From NCBI RefSeq assembly GCF_943914615.1, contig NZ_CALUCS010000007.1, positions 1 to 64,000 on the forward strand: a DNA stretch of 64,000 bases, read 5' to 3'. The notes beneath the pieces are model-generated. The model worked only from the letters and a program-made list of their open reading frames with translations, was not told where the DNA came from and ran no database searches. Below are positions 24,902 through 35,288 of this stretch, piece after piece. Both the position numbers and the translations under genes were made by a program. Origin of the DNA: an uncultured Corynebacterium sp. (GTDB lineage: Bacteria; Actinomycetota; Actinomycetes; Mycobacteriales; Mycobacteriaceae). Within the stretch, counting starts at the first letter, position 1; the number at the start of each line of letters is the position of its first letter.

Positions 24902-25996
24902 ATGGCGACAGACGCACAACCTAGCGTCGACCAGCCCAGCGCCGGTAACACCGGCGCTGCCGGCAGCACTGGCACGGAGATCGTCTTCCGCGACGTGACG
25001 AAGGTCTTCAAGCAGGGCAAGAAGGAAATTCACGCCCTACAGGACATCAACACGCAGATCGCGGCGGGCTCCATCGTTGGCATCATCGGCTACTCCGGCG
25101 CCGGCAAGTCCACGCTTGTCCGGCAGATCAACGGCCTGGACCGCCCCACCCGCGGGCAGATCCTGCTGGACGGCCAGGACATCGTTCCCCTACCGGAATC
25201 GCAGATGCGCAAGCTGCGCAGCGACATCGGCATGATCTTCCAGCAGTTCAACCTGTTTTCCTCCCGCAACGTGGCAGGCAACGTCGCCTACCCACTGCGC
25301 CTGCAGGGCATGCCCAAGCAGCAGCGGGAAGAGCGCGTCAAGGAACTGCTGGAGTTCGTCGGTCTGTCCGACAAGGGCAAGGCCTACCCGGAGCAGCTGT
25401 CCGGTGGCCAGAAGCAGCGCGTCGGCATCGCCCGCGCGCTGGCCACCAACCCCAGCCTGCTGCTGGCCGACGAGGCCACCAGTGCGCTGGACCCCTCCAC
25501 CACCCGCGACGTGCTGGAGCTGCTGCGTAAGGTGAACCGCGAACTCGGCATCACCATTGTGGTGATCACCCACGAGATGGAGGTTGTGCGTTCCATCGCC
25601 GACTCCGTGATCGTGATGGAAAACGGCCGCATCGTGGAGCAGGGCAGCGTCTACGAGGTATTTTCCAACCCGCAGACGAAGACTGCCGCCAACTTCGTGG
25701 CCACCTCCCTGCGCAATACTCCCGACATGGTCGAGGCGGAGGCACTGCAGTCCGAGAATGGTCGACTCTTCACTGTGACCATGGCCGAGGGAATCGGGTT
25801 TTTCGATGCCATCTCGAAGCTGTCCGCTGCAGGGGTGACGGTAAACATCGTCCACGGTGGCGTCACCACCCTCCAGAACCACAGTTTCGGCCGCCTTACC
25901 CTGCGCCTGACGGCCCACAATGCCGACGGCGAGAAGGCGATCGAGGAGTTCCACGGCCACATGCAGGATTCCACCGAGATTGAGGAGATCCGATGA
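24902..25996 (+). CDS. metN: Methionine ABC transporter ATPase
   Basis: A 364-aa ABC ATPase. Walker A is GYSGAGKS near residue 62, the signature is LSGGQKQR, and Walker B is LLLADEATSAL. The H-loop is VVITHEMEVV. The C-terminal 90 residues form the NIL regulatory domain (TMAEGIGFFDAISKLSAAGVTVNIVHGG), which binds methionine and inhibits transport in E. coli MetN. AGAGG precedes the ATG. Its stop overlaps the metI start (ATGA). Confidence 0.96.
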   Translation: MATDAQPSVDQPSAGNTGAAGSTGTEIVFRDVTKVFKQGKKEIHALQDINTQIAAGSIVGIIGYSGAGKSTLVRQINGLDRPTRGQILLDGQDIVPLPESQMRKLRSDIGMIFQQFNLFSSRNVAGNVAYPLRLQGMPKQQREERVKELLEFVGLSDKGKAYPEQLSGGQKQRVGIARALATNPSLLLADEATSALDPSTTRDVLELLRKVNRELGITIVVITHEMEVVRSIADSVIVMENGRIVEQGSVYEVFSNPQTKTAANFVATSLRNTPDMVEAEALQSENGRLFTVTMAEGIGFFDAISKLSAAGVTVNIVHGGVTTLQNHSFGRLTLRLTAHNADGEKAIEEFHGHMQDSTEIEEIR

Positions 25997-26673
25997 ACAC
26001 GATGACCCTCGCGCAAATGGATTGGGACCGTTACGGCAATACTTTCCAGAAGGCGATCTTCGAGACGCTGTACATGGTCTCGATCACGCTGCTGATCTCC
26101 TCGGTACTGGGCCTGATCATCGGCCTGCTGCTGTACACCACCCGCAAGGGCGGCATTCTGCAGAACCGGGTGGTCTACTGGATCACGAACTTCCTGGTGA
26201 ACTTTATCCGTCCGATCCCGTTCATCATTTTGCTGACAGCGATCGGCCCGCTGACGGACCTGGTGGTGCAGAGCCGTATCGGTACGGAAGCGGCCATCGT
26301 CGGCATGGTCGTCGCCGCCACCTTCGGCGCTGCGCGTATCTTCGAGCAGAACCTGGTGGCGATCGACCCGGGCGTGATCGAGGCCGCCAAGGCGATGGGT
26401 GCCTCGCCGCTGAAGATCATCTTCACCGTGATTATCCCCGAGGCGTTGGGCCCGCTGATCCTTGGCTTCACCTTCATGTTCATCGCCATCGTGGATATGT
26501 CCGCCATGGCCGGTTACATCGGTGCAGGTGGTCTGGGTGACTTCGCGATTGTCTACGGTTACCGCTCGTTTAATGACGCCGTCACGTGGACGACCGTGGC
26601 AGTGATCATCGTGATCGTGCAGATCGCGCAGCTGGGCGGAAACTGGCTGTCGAAGAAGATCATGCGCCGCTAG
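25993..26673 (+). CDS. metI: Methionine ABC transporter permease
   Basis: A 226-aa membrane protein with about five hydrophobic spans. The EAA coupling loop is EAAKAMGASPLKIIFTVIIPEALG, which docks on MetN. Size and order are standard for MetI. It overlaps metN by 4 nt, so translation is probably coupled, and a strong terminator follows. Confidence 0.96.
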   Translation: MNTMTLAQMDWDRYGNTFQKAIFETLYMVSITLLISSVLGLIIGLLLYTTRKGGILQNRVVYWITNFLVNFIRPIPFIILLTAIGPLTDLVVQSRIGTEAAIVGMVVAATFGAARIFEQNLVAIDPGVIEAAKAMGASPLKIIFTVIIPEALGPLILGFTFMFIAIVDMSAMAGYIGAGGLGDFAIVYGYRSFNDAVTWTTVAVIIVIVQIAQLGGNWLSKKIMRR

Positions 26674-26698
26674 TGAGCACGCGCCATTAGTGAGTGCG

Positions 26699-26746
26699 AA
26701 ACCCCGGGTGCTAGTTCACGTGAATGAACTGCCCCGGGGTTTTGTT
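26699..26746. terminator. Bidirectional terminator between metI and the convergent [2Fe-2S] gene
   Basis: AACCCCGGG and CCCGGGGTTTT flank an inner complementary pair (AGTTCA and TGAACT). The hairpin ends in TTTT on the plus strand and in a short T-run on the minus strand. It separates metI from the gene ending at 26753. Confidence 0.85.
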
Positions 26747-26752
26747 GTGCGT

Positions 26753-27760
26753 TTAGAGTTCCGCGACCCACGTCACGGTCTGCTTGGGCTCCTTACCGCA
26801 GGAGGGAACGGAGGTTCCGCCTGAGTGAGCGCTTAGGCGGACCGTGATTTCTTGTTCTGTACCTGCTTCTTGGTTCGACTTCGCCGCAACGGTCACGACG
26901 CGCACCTCGGTGGCGGAGTCTGTGCCTCCGGCCGCTTCCGGCTTGGTCACGCGCATGCTCGCGAGCTTGACGGGGCGGCCTTCTCTGGCCAGCTTTTCCG
27001 CCACGGCCAGTTCCGCGACCTGGCCAACTGGATCCCAGACCCCGCGTCCGCGGCACCCCTCCAGCCACAGCTCGCCTTGCTTGGCGCGCTCCAGCATACT
27101 GCTGGCACCCGTGGTGCCGAGCTGGCCGTAGGAGTAGTTGTGAGGCAGCAGGATCATGGAGGGGGCGAAGCGGTGACCCTTGGTGTGGGAGGATTCCCAG
27201 ACCATCTGGCCGTACTTGGCGGTGAGCTCGTCGGCGACCGGACGGCCGAAGACTGCGCAGCACTTGTCGCGCTTGCCGTGGGTGCACACCAGCAGCAGCG
27301 GGTCGTCGATGCGCTGGCCACCGGCGGCGCCGGGAGCGCTGAGGTCGAGATCCAGCAGCGCCTCGGGACCGGAGACTTGCAGGCTTTCGAGGATGGGCGT
27401 GGGGTCGTCGCCGTAGCCTTCGGCCCAGCTGATGTAGAGCTGCCGGGTGGCGCTGGCTGCGCGCTGCTGGCCTTCACGTCCGGGGCGGCGGATGAACTGC
27501 AGTTGGGCGCCGTTGTCCTTGAGGAACTTCTCGACTTTTTCGGTGAGCTCCTCCCCTAGCGCGGTGCCGTCGAGGATGTCGTGGCCCCAGTTGGTGACGA
27601 ACTCGAGAGCGAGGATGATCTTGCCCGGCTTGGCGGTGCCAGGAAGAGCCTCGTCGGTCTGCTGGGAGCACATGTCCGCGTAGTTTCCACCGGAGACCTG
27701 AGTAGTGGTGGCCTGTCCGGTTTCGGGCTGTCCGGCCTGCGCGTTTCTAGTTGTAGGCAT
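26753..27760 (-). CDS. Sucrase/ferredoxin-like (Apd1/AIM32-type) [2Fe-2S] protein
   Basis: A 335-aa protein with the thioredoxin-fold ferredoxin signature of the Suc_Fer family. The core is LLVCTHGKRDKCCAVFG, followed by ESSHTKGHRFAPSMILLP, which holds the His ligands. Apd1/AIM32 proteins bind [2Fe-2S] with two Cys and two His, and a redox role is known for yeast Apd1. The N-terminal MCSQQTDEALPGTAKP is also family-like. It follows imuB by 36 nt on the same strand, so it may be read through from the SOS operon. A perfect palindrome sits on its start codon, and TACTGT lies 7 nt upstream of the ATG, suggesting a separate leaderless promoter. Confidence 0.8.
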   Translation of the reverse strand: MPTTRNAQAGQPETGQATTTQVSGGNYADMCSQQTDEALPGTAKPGKIILALEFVTNWGHDILDGTALGEELTEKVEKFLKDNGAQLQFIRRPGREGQQRAASATRQLYISWAEGYGDDPTPILESLQVSGPEALLDLDLSAPGAAGGQRIDDPLLLVCTHGKRDKCCAVFGRPVADELTAKYGQMVWESSHTKGHRFAPSMILLPHNYSYGQLGTTGASSMLERAKQGELWLEGCRGRGVWDPVGQVAELAVAEKLAREGRPVKLASMRVTKPEAAGGTDSATEVRVVTVAAKSNQEAGTEQEITVRLSAHSGGTSVPSCGKEPKQTVTWVAEL

Positions 27761-27769
27761 GCCTACAAC
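27750..27769. promoter_or_regulatory. Perfect 20-bp palindrome on the start codon
   Basis: GTTGTAGGCATGCCTACAAC is perfectly self-complementary over 20 bp and contains the ATG of the [2Fe-2S] gene (minus strand, 27760-27758). It could be an operator for a dimeric repressor over a leaderless promoter, or an mRNA hairpin occluding initiation. I do not recognise it as a DtxR, LexA or McbR box. Confidence 0.6.
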
Positions 27770-27796
27770 AGTACCAAGTTGGGAGCTGCCGGCGGG

Positions 27797-29584
27797 CTAA
27801 TAAGTCGCTTCGATACGCCACTGCTTCCCTTTGCACACCAGCAGGAATGCGTGGTCTTTCGGGGCATCCTTGCGGTGTCCGCTGTGGGGTTCGCTATGGG
27901 TTTCCTCGCGGGCTGCGATCTGCAGCCGGGCGTAGCGCTTCCCCTTGGCCCACCAGTGCTCGTCGACCGGCCAGGGGCCGGCCCACCCGGTGATGCGGAG
28001 CCGCCGGGCACCCCAGTGCAGGGTTTCCGGCGGGGAGCTCATCAGCCCACGGCCGGTAACGTACACGGCATCGTCGTGGCAGTCCAGCAGCGCCAGGCGT
28101 GCTGCGGGGTGCGCAGCACTGGGATTGCGTTCACTGGGGTTGCGTTCGCTGACGCTGGAGGCGTCATTAGCGTTAGTCGGCGAGCCGATCAACCCTGGCA
28201 GAGGGGGCAATAGCTGCCCTTCCCATTGGCGGGTCGGCAGGGCGGTCACTGCCTCCGGGTCGTCCTCGCCATAGGGCACGGTGGCGATACGTCGGGCTAC
28301 GGCACGGCCGCCTCGGTGGATGGGACGAAGTACGCGGTTCATGCCGATCAGTGCTTGCGCCCGCCCGGCGGCGGCCCGGGCGGCACGGATGCCTTCATCC
28401 GGCCCGCCCCACAATGGCGCGGCCAGACTGCCCGCCGGGACGGTCTCCACGGGCACGAGTTCGATGCATGTCACCCCGACGGTATTGTCCGCCCAGTCGG
28501 CCTCGTCGACCGCTCCGGCGGCTCCGCCAGCCGTCCCCGCCCCGGCGCGCAGCCGGGTGAGCCAGCCGTCGAGCTGCCAGCGCACCCGCTGAGCGGTGTC
28601 TTGCTCCGAGAGTGGTTCGCGGCAGCGCCACAGTCTCTCAATGACGGTCGGCCCGGTGTATCCCACCGGGGGTTCCAGGTAGGCCCGCACGGCTAGTCGC
28701 AGGCAGGCCTCGCCGGCGGCAAAGAGCTTGTTGTGCAGCGCAGTGGCCACGTGCCGGGCAATAAATGCGGCGGTTTCGGTACGCGCGATGGGTTCGTCAG
28801 CCTCGTAGCGCAGCTCTAAGTCTTCCCGGTGCCGCCGGGGTGCTACATCCCGGTCGATGTGCCCGCTGGCGATGCGGTGCCACTCCACGGCCTCCTGCCC
28901 GAAGCGCGCGGCCACGTCTGCGCGTGGCAGTTCGGCAAAGTCGCGCATCGTACGCAACCCCAGCTGCTGCAAGGTGGCGCTGAGGTGTGCCGGGGCGCGC
29001 AGCTCCGGTTCGATGCTCAGCACGCTGATCGGCAGCTTCGCAATGAACTCCGCACTGCCGCCCACGGGGATACTCTTGCCCAGCCGGGCCGCCCAGACCG
29101 CCGAGACCAAGTCATCGGCCACGCCGGCCAAGCAGTCGGCGTGTATCCGCGCGGCGGCATCCAGCAGTTTCTCCACCGCGTTAGCTTCGTCGCCGTAGTA
29201 CCTGGCTAGCGCGTCGACCGGGAAGGCAAGCAGTCCGGGGCGTAGGGTCTCCACGACTGCGCTAACGTCCTGCAGCGCGGTCAGCACGTCCTCGTGTACT
29301 GAGGCCTGTCGGGTGGGATCGTCCGCCGCGACGTTCAGCTGTGGGTACGCCGCCAGGGCATGCCGCTGTTTCATTCCGATCCTGATTCCCTGGGTGCGTG
29401 CGGCCGCATTGCAGGCCAGCACCCGGTAATCGGCGATCACCGCGGCGGGTGCCAGCACATCCCACCCGCGCGATTGTGCCTGGACGTACACCGGCCAATC
29501 CGGGAACCACAGCACCGCCACCCGCCTGTTGTGGGTCGCAGGCGCCTCCCGCACCGCGCTATCCGGAGTGCGCATGTGCCGCAT
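27797..29584 (-). CDS. imuB: ImuB, catalytically inactive Y-family polymerase-like subunit of the mutasome
   Basis: A 595-aa protein similar to Y-family polymerases (VLWFPDWPVYVQAQ at the N-terminus). The catalytic acidic residues are missing: the usual SxDE region reads RPGLLAFPVDALARYYG. ImuB family members act as a clamp-bound adaptor for DnaE2 and ImuA' rather than as polymerases. The middle (LGLRTMRDFAELPRADVAARFG) is the helix-hairpin-helix part and the C-terminal about 250 residues form the partner-binding tail. The first codons overlap the end of imuA' by 26 nt. Confidence 0.88.
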   Translation of the reverse strand: MRHMRTPDSAVREAPATHNRRVAVLWFPDWPVYVQAQSRGWDVLAPAAVIADYRVLACNAAARTQGIRIGMKQRHALAAYPQLNVAADDPTRQASVHEDVLTALQDVSAVVETLRPGLLAFPVDALARYYGDEANAVEKLLDAAARIHADCLAGVADDLVSAVWAARLGKSIPVGGSAEFIAKLPISVLSIEPELRAPAHLSATLQQLGLRTMRDFAELPRADVAARFGQEAVEWHRIASGHIDRDVAPRRHREDLELRYEADEPIARTETAAFIARHVATALHNKLFAAGEACLRLAVRAYLEPPVGYTGPTVIERLWRCREPLSEQDTAQRVRWQLDGWLTRLRAGAGTAGGAAGAVDEADWADNTVGVTCIELVPVETVPAGSLAAPLWGGPDEGIRAARAAAGRAQALIGMNRVLRPIHRGGRAVARRIATVPYGEDDPEAVTALPTRQWEGQLLPPLPGLIGSPTNANDASSVSERNPSERNPSAAHPAARLALLDCHDDAVYVTGRGLMSSPPETLHWGARRLRITGWAGPWPVDEHWWAKGKRYARLQIAAREETHSEPHSGHRKDAPKDHAFLLVCKGKQWRIEATY

Positions 29585-30434
29585 CCTCTGTACCCCATGT
29601 ATCCGCTGTGTCCACGGTGCCCACGGTGCCCGCTATGCCCGCTGTGCTCTCTGCACCAATCGTCGCCCGCACCGCACTCGGCGGCTGAGCCTTACCCCAC
29701 ACGCGCCCCGCGACCTCCACAGCGCGGATGCGCCCACTCCCGCGACGCAGCCCCAGCACGCCGCATACCTGCAGCTCCACGTGCATCCTGGCCTGCGGCC
29801 ACGCCTTTCCACACACCAACAAGGCACACTCGCTCTTCCACAGCCGCGCCTCCACAGGTCGCGCGAAAGTCGGAGTTACGGAACCACCACTACTGCGTCC
29901 CCCCTGTCCGCTCTGCCCACCCTGCTTGCCGAGCTGTCCGCCCGCCGCAAACAGCACCACGTCCATCCCTTCCACTAGTGTGCCCAGCACCGCCGCCGTG
30001 TGCGGGGTGGAATCCGGCACCAGCACCAGCCGTTCCACGTTGCCACCGGCAGCCGCCACCGCCGCGATCGCTAGCCGCGGATAATCGACCACCGCCACGC
30101 ACATCCCCTGCGCCGTCAGGTGCGCCAGCACATCCACCAGCACTGCCGGACAATCCGAAATTTGCGTCGCCTGCCCACGCGCCACCCCGCCACCCGGCAG
30201 GTGCTCGGCCAGCCACGCCGGGACCGGCGCGACGCGCACGCGGTTTTCTCTGTGCAGATCTTTTCTTTGTGCTTCTTTTCTTTGTGACGCCCCATTCCCC
30301 GCCGGTGCTGATTCCAGCACCGCAGCACTCGAGGCGCTGGCCATCGGAGCTCCCCCGGATTCAATCTGCTGCATCTTGCGCCGCAGGCTGGCAATCGTCG
30401 CCTGCGCCGCAGATTCTCCTGCAGACTGCGCCAT
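29559..30434 (-). CDS. imuA': ImuA', RecA-like mutasome accessory protein
   Basis: A 291-aa protein from the ATG at 30434, preceded by an excellent GGAGG 8-9 nt upstream. The open frame continues to 30470 without an RBS. Family features are VPAWLAEHLPGGGVARGQATQISDCPAVLVDVLAHLTAQG, a degenerate RecA-type core without a canonical Walker A lysine, and VAVVDYPRLAIAAVAAAGG. A hydrophilic segment near residues 50-70 encodes NGASQRKEAQRK and coincides with a dispersed DNA motif. ImuA' is needed with ImuB and DnaE2 for damage-induced mutagenesis in mycobacteria. Confidence 0.82.
   Translation of the reverse strand: MAQSAGESAAQATIASLRRKMQQIESGGAPMASASSAAVLESAPAGNGASQRKEAQRKDLHRENRVRVAPVPAWLAEHLPGGGVARGQATQISDCPAVLVDVLAHLTAQGMCVAVVDYPRLAIAAVAAAGGNVERLVLVPDSTPHTAAVLGTLVEGMDVVLFAAGGQLGKQGGQSGQGGRSSGGSVTPTFARPVEARLWKSECALLVCGKAWPQARMHVELQVCGVLGLRRGSGRIRAVEVAGRVWGKAQPPSAVRATIGAESTAGIAGTVGTVDTADTWGTEDAAHAHSG
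30285..30293 (-). repeat. Dispersed GGGGCGTCA motif (in imuA')
   Basis: GGGGCGTCA is followed by CAAAGAAAAGAAGC. It encodes NGASQRKEAQ in a hydrophilic segment. Confidence 0.6.
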
Positions 30435-30516
30435 GGTTGCCACCTCCCTTCCCTTCTTTCGACACCGCATGTTCTATCAACGCCCATGTACAGGACTACC
30501 CCGCACACAACACATA

Positions 30517-30534
30517 TTAGAACACCTGTTCTAA
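30517..30534 (-). promoter_or_regulatory. SOS (LexA) box upstream of imuA'
   Basis: TTAGAACACCTGTTCTAA is palindromic apart from the centre and contains a full GAAC-N4-GTTC core. It lies 83 nt upstream of the imuA' start. It is a better match than the dnaE2 box. Confidence 0.85.
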
Positions 30535-30641
30535 CTCGTTGGGGTCGAATATATCCCTCCCTGCGCAGCAGCGTCAAGCGCGGCAACAAAGGCGCAGGTT
30601 GAAGGGGGCGGAAAAGGTGGCGTCACCTAAAATGGTCAACC

Positions 30642-31064
30642 ATGAGCCCAACAAACCGCAACGAGCCCGTCATCGCCCCTCCCACGCCCGTGCGTGCCGC
30701 CGCCTCGGTACTCTTCGGCCTGGCAGTGGGCATTATGGTCGCGCCGCTCGCGCCCGGCTTTCAAGTTATCGTGCTGATCCTCAACGTCGGCGCGGCGCTA
30801 CTCCTGACGTTTAGCCACCCATACCGCCGGCAAGTGCGTGCAGAGGTGGAAAAGCGTGGCGAACGCTATCGCACCAGCGCAGCGCAGGTCGCACCACTGT
30901 TCCCGCTATGGATCGCACTGATGGCGCTCCCGCTACTGAATACGCGCTCGTGGGCGCTCATGGCCATCGCGTGGGTAATCGCCAGCACGTACACCTGGTT
31001 TATCTACCCACACATCGACGGCACCGCGCACATCAAGCCGATCGACAAAACCAAGAAGAAGTAA
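30642..31064 (+). CDS. Small membrane protein of unknown function
   Basis: A 140-aa protein with about four hydrophobic spans (AAASVLFGLAVGIMVAPLA, FQVIVLILNVGAALLLTF, VAPLFPLWIALMALPLL, WALMAIAWVIASTYTWFIY). A basic loop lies between the second and third, and the C-terminus is Lys-rich. It is divergent from imuA', so the two promoters share about 200 nt. Family not recognised. Confidence 0.6.
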   Translation: MSPTNRNEPVIAPPTPVRAAASVLFGLAVGIMVAPLAPGFQVIVLILNVGAALLLTFSHPYRRQVRAEVEKRGERYRTSAAQVAPLFPLWIALMALPLLNTRSWALMAIAWVIASTYTWFIYPHIDGTAHIKPIDKTKKK

Positions 31065-31094
31065 CACTCAAGAAAAACCGCGCGCAAGCAAAAC

Positions 31095-31129
31095 GGCCCG
31101 CACTCCCCAAACGTCGGGGAGGGCGGGCC
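31095..31129. terminator. Bidirectional terminator
   Basis: GGCCCGCACTCCCC (31095-31108) pairs with GGGGAGGGCGGGCC (31116-31129), followed by AAAAAC on the plus strand and preceded by GCAAAAC. It lies between the convergent membrane protein and secreted protein genes, so it can serve both. Confidence 0.85.
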
Positions 31130-31150
31130 GAAAAACTATTTCAGCTTTTA

Positions 31151-31849
31151 TTAGGAGCCGGAGAGGCTACCGGACAGACTGCCGGAAGCACCAGAACCAG
31201 CCGGAGCTGCACCCTTCTTCACTACGATCGGAGTGCCATTGTCGAAGGTCTTGTTGTTATTCACAACAGCGCCGACCTTCACACCTGCACCGTTCTTGTA
31301 GGTGCCCTCCTTCTCCGGAGCCTTCCAGGTGAAGTCCAGCAGCAGCGGAGTGGCGGTATTAACGGTGGGCTTCTTCTTAATCAGCAGACCCTCCGTCCAA
31401 GAAACGCGAACCTCGGTCCGATCATCGGTCTGCTTCACTGCATACTCGGACTGACCCAGCTCGTGGACAGAGTCGCCAATCAGACCGCCCTTAATGCGCT
31501 CAACCTTGGCCAGCTTGAAGCCCTTCGGCATCCACTCAAGGACCTCGTCGATGCGGGTATCGCCCTTCACACCCTGAATCTCAACACGGGTCTTCACGGT
31601 AGCGCCCGGAGCAACGGTGGTTGCGCCGTGAACCTGCTTGTACACGTCAACATTCCAGGCCGGGCCACCGACGTTACCCAGCTTGATCTTGTCACCCTGA
31701 GGGACGTCCAGATCCTTCTTGCCGCCCAGGGAGCCAGTCAGGCCACCCAGGGAGCCAGTCGGAGCGGCGGATGCCACACTCACACCGCCGAAAGCCAGTG
31801 CAGATGCTGCGGCAATGGCGGTTGCACTACGAACAAACTTAGAAGCCAT
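31151..31849 (-). CDS. Secreted protein with Gly-Ser-Leu repeats at both ends
   Basis: A 232-aa protein from the ATG at 31849 (AAAGG upstream; the frame extends to 31888 without RBS). A clear Sec signal peptide ends SVASA-AP. The mature N-terminus is TGSLGGLTGSLGG and the C-terminus GSGASGSLSGSLSGS, so similar low-complexity repeats flank a central domain of about 180 residues. That domain looks beta-rich (VDVYKQVHGATTVAPGATVKTRVEIQ). No Cys, lipobox, LPxTG or membrane anchor is seen, so it is probably released or loosely wall-bound. Family not recognised. Confidence 0.7.
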   Translation of the reverse strand: MASKFVRSATAIAAASALAFGGVSVASAAPTGSLGGLTGSLGGKKDLDVPQGDKIKLGNVGGPAWNVDVYKQVHGATTVAPGATVKTRVEIQGVKGDTRIDEVLEWMPKGFKLAKVERIKGGLIGDSVHELGQSEYAVKQTDDRTEVRVSWTEGLLIKKKPTVNTATPLLLDFTWKAPEKEGTYKNGAGVKVGAVVNNNKTFDNGTPIVVKKGAAPAGSGASGSLSGSLSGS

Positions 31850-31984
31850 AGAGGAATACCTTTCGATCAACTTTGCAGGAGCCTGCAAACGACTTTGCGC
31901 TAAAGCATAACCTAGTTAGCAAAGCAAAATCAGTATTTCGGAAGTTTCCTCTGAAAAACCTCTAAGCGGGGAGTAAAACTGCTC

Positions 31985-33574
<1,590 letters not shown>

Positions 33575-33623
33575 GCCCCTAACTCTAACGCACCTGCGCG
33601 CCACGGGGCACACCGGTCGCTAG

Positions 33624-34055
33624 CTAGCCGCGACCGTCCGTGAAGCGCTGCTTGTACCAATCCATCGACGGCGGGGAGAAGATCAGCCCCAGCGACACCA
33701 CCGCCACCACGCCGAGAATTGTGGCCAGCCAGATCACACCCGACTGGATCACCGTAATCGTAATCAGCACCAGTGTGATGTGGGTCAGCACCAGCCCTGA
33801 CACACCCCACGTGCGCCCCTGAATAATCATCGTTCCGAACAGCGCAAACGCGAAGAAGTACAGCCCCACCATCACGCCAGTCGCACCGACGTTCATCTTC
33901 ACGGTTTCGTCGCCATGCTGTGGCTGGTAGCCGAGGTAGAGCACGATCGTGGCGACGATGCCCACCACGCCGATTATTATTGACGCCCACGACAGCACCG
34001 CTAGCTGCATCGGCAACCGGTCAGTTGTGCGCTGCCACCACTGGGAAATCTTCAT
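33624..34055 (-). CDS. Small membrane protein between guaA and guaB3
   Basis: A 143-aa protein with four hydrophobic spans (LAVLSWASIIIGVVGIVATIVLYLG, GVMVGLYFFAFALFGTMII, GLVLTHITLVLITITVIQ, VIWLATILGVVAVVSLGLIF). The last residues are basic. It sits inside the gua gene group on the same strand. Family not recognised. Confidence 0.65.
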   Translation of the reverse strand: MKISQWWQRTTDRLPMQLAVLSWASIIIGVVGIVATIVLYLGYQPQHGDETVKMNVGATGVMVGLYFFAFALFGTMIIQGRTWGVSGLVLTHITLVLITITVIQSGVIWLATILGVVAVVSLGLIFSPPSMDWYKQRFTDGRG

Positions 34056-34097
34056 TCAGATCAGTTGTGTCTTTCTGTATTAACGGGTGACCAGGTA

Positions 34098-35261
34098 CTA
34101 GCGGACGACCAGATCGACCTTCTGGAAGCTCTTGATGTCCGTGTATCCACACTTAGCCATCGACCGGCGCAGGGCACCGATGATGTTCTCGCCACCAACC
34201 GGGTTGGCAGTCGGACCGAACAGCAGCTCCTTCAACGGCAGCGACTCGCCCCCCAGACCTACCTCTTCCACCAGGCCGCGCGGCAGCTTCGGGTGGCCCG
34301 CCGTGGACGGCCAGTACCAGTTCGGAGCACCCGCGGAAGCAGCGGTGGCCAAGGGAAGCCCCAGAGATACGGCATCTGCGCCACAGGCGATGGCCTTGGC
34401 TACGTCACCGGAATTGCGCAGCGAGGAGTCGGCGATGATGTGAACGTAACGGCCACCCGTTTCGTCCAGGTAGTCGCGGCGCGCAGCAGCTGCGTCGGCG
34501 ATGGCGGTGGCCATTGGCACGTCGATGCCCAGCGAATCGTTGTTGGTGGTGTGGCCGGAACCGATAATCACGCCCGCTGCGCCGGTGCGCATAAGGTGCA
34601 TGGCGGTGGTGTAGTCCACCACGCCACCGGCGATCACCGGGATGTCCAGGCTGCCAATGAACTCCTTCAGGTTCAACGGCTCGCCGTCGCGGTGCACATG
34701 CTCTGCGGAAACCAGGGTGCCCTGAACCACCAGCAGGTCCATGCCGGACTTGATCAGCGCCGGCGCGAGCTCGCGAGCGTTCTGCGGAGACACACGGACG
34801 GCGAAGCGGACACCCGATTCCCGTACCTGGTTCAGCCGTTCCTGCAGCAGATCGACGTTCAGGTCCAGAGAGTGGAGGCGCTGCAGCTCCGCGTTGGCGC
34901 CGAAGATATCGGAGTCCGAGGCGGCGTCATCCTCATCAAACAGCGCGGACTCTGCCTTGCGAGCAGCTTCAACAACCCCGCGCAGGGCTGCATCCAGGTC
35001 ATCCACGCGGCCCCAGAGCCCCTCGGCGTTGATCACCGGAAGGCCGCCGAGCTGGCCAAACTCAATGGCGAACTCAGGCGTGACGATGGAATCGGTCGGG
35101 TGCGTCATCACCGGAATGTCAAAGGAATAAGCGTCGATCTTCCACGACGTATCCACATCGTGCGAACTGCGGGTGCGCCTGGACGGCACAATGTCGATCT
35201 GATTCAGACCGTACACCCGGCGGGCAGCGCGCGAACGTCCGATATCAACGTATTCCTGCAT
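34098..35261 (-). CDS. guaB3: GuaB3-family IMP dehydrogenase-related protein
   Basis: A 387-aa TIM-barrel protein of the actinobacterial GuaB3 family (MQEYVDIGRSRAARRVYGL at the N-terminus). It lacks the CBS module and the catalytic Cys loop of true IMP dehydrogenase. Phosphate-binding segments such as SLRNSGDVAKAIACGADAVSLG are present. Related GuaB3 proteins have been described as GMP reductase-like; the activity here is not shown. It lies 27 nt downstream of guaB on the same strand. Confidence 0.88.
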   Translation of the reverse strand: MQEYVDIGRSRAARRVYGLNQIDIVPSRRTRSSHDVDTSWKIDAYSFDIPVMTHPTDSIVTPEFAIEFGQLGGLPVINAEGLWGRVDDLDAALRGVVEAARKAESALFDEDDAASDSDIFGANAELQRLHSLDLNVDLLQERLNQVRESGVRFAVRVSPQNARELAPALIKSGMDLLVVQGTLVSAEHVHRDGEPLNLKEFIGSLDIPVIAGGVVDYTTAMHLMRTGAAGVIIGSGHTTNNDSLGIDVPMATAIADAAAARRDYLDETGGRYVHIIADSSLRNSGDVAKAIACGADAVSLGLPLATAASAGAPNWYWPSTAGHPKLPRGLVEEVGLGGESLPLKELLFGPTANPVGGENIIGALRRSMAKCGYTDIKSFQKVDLVVR

Positions 35262-35288
35262 GACTGGATTGCTCCTTAAAAGCGTGCT

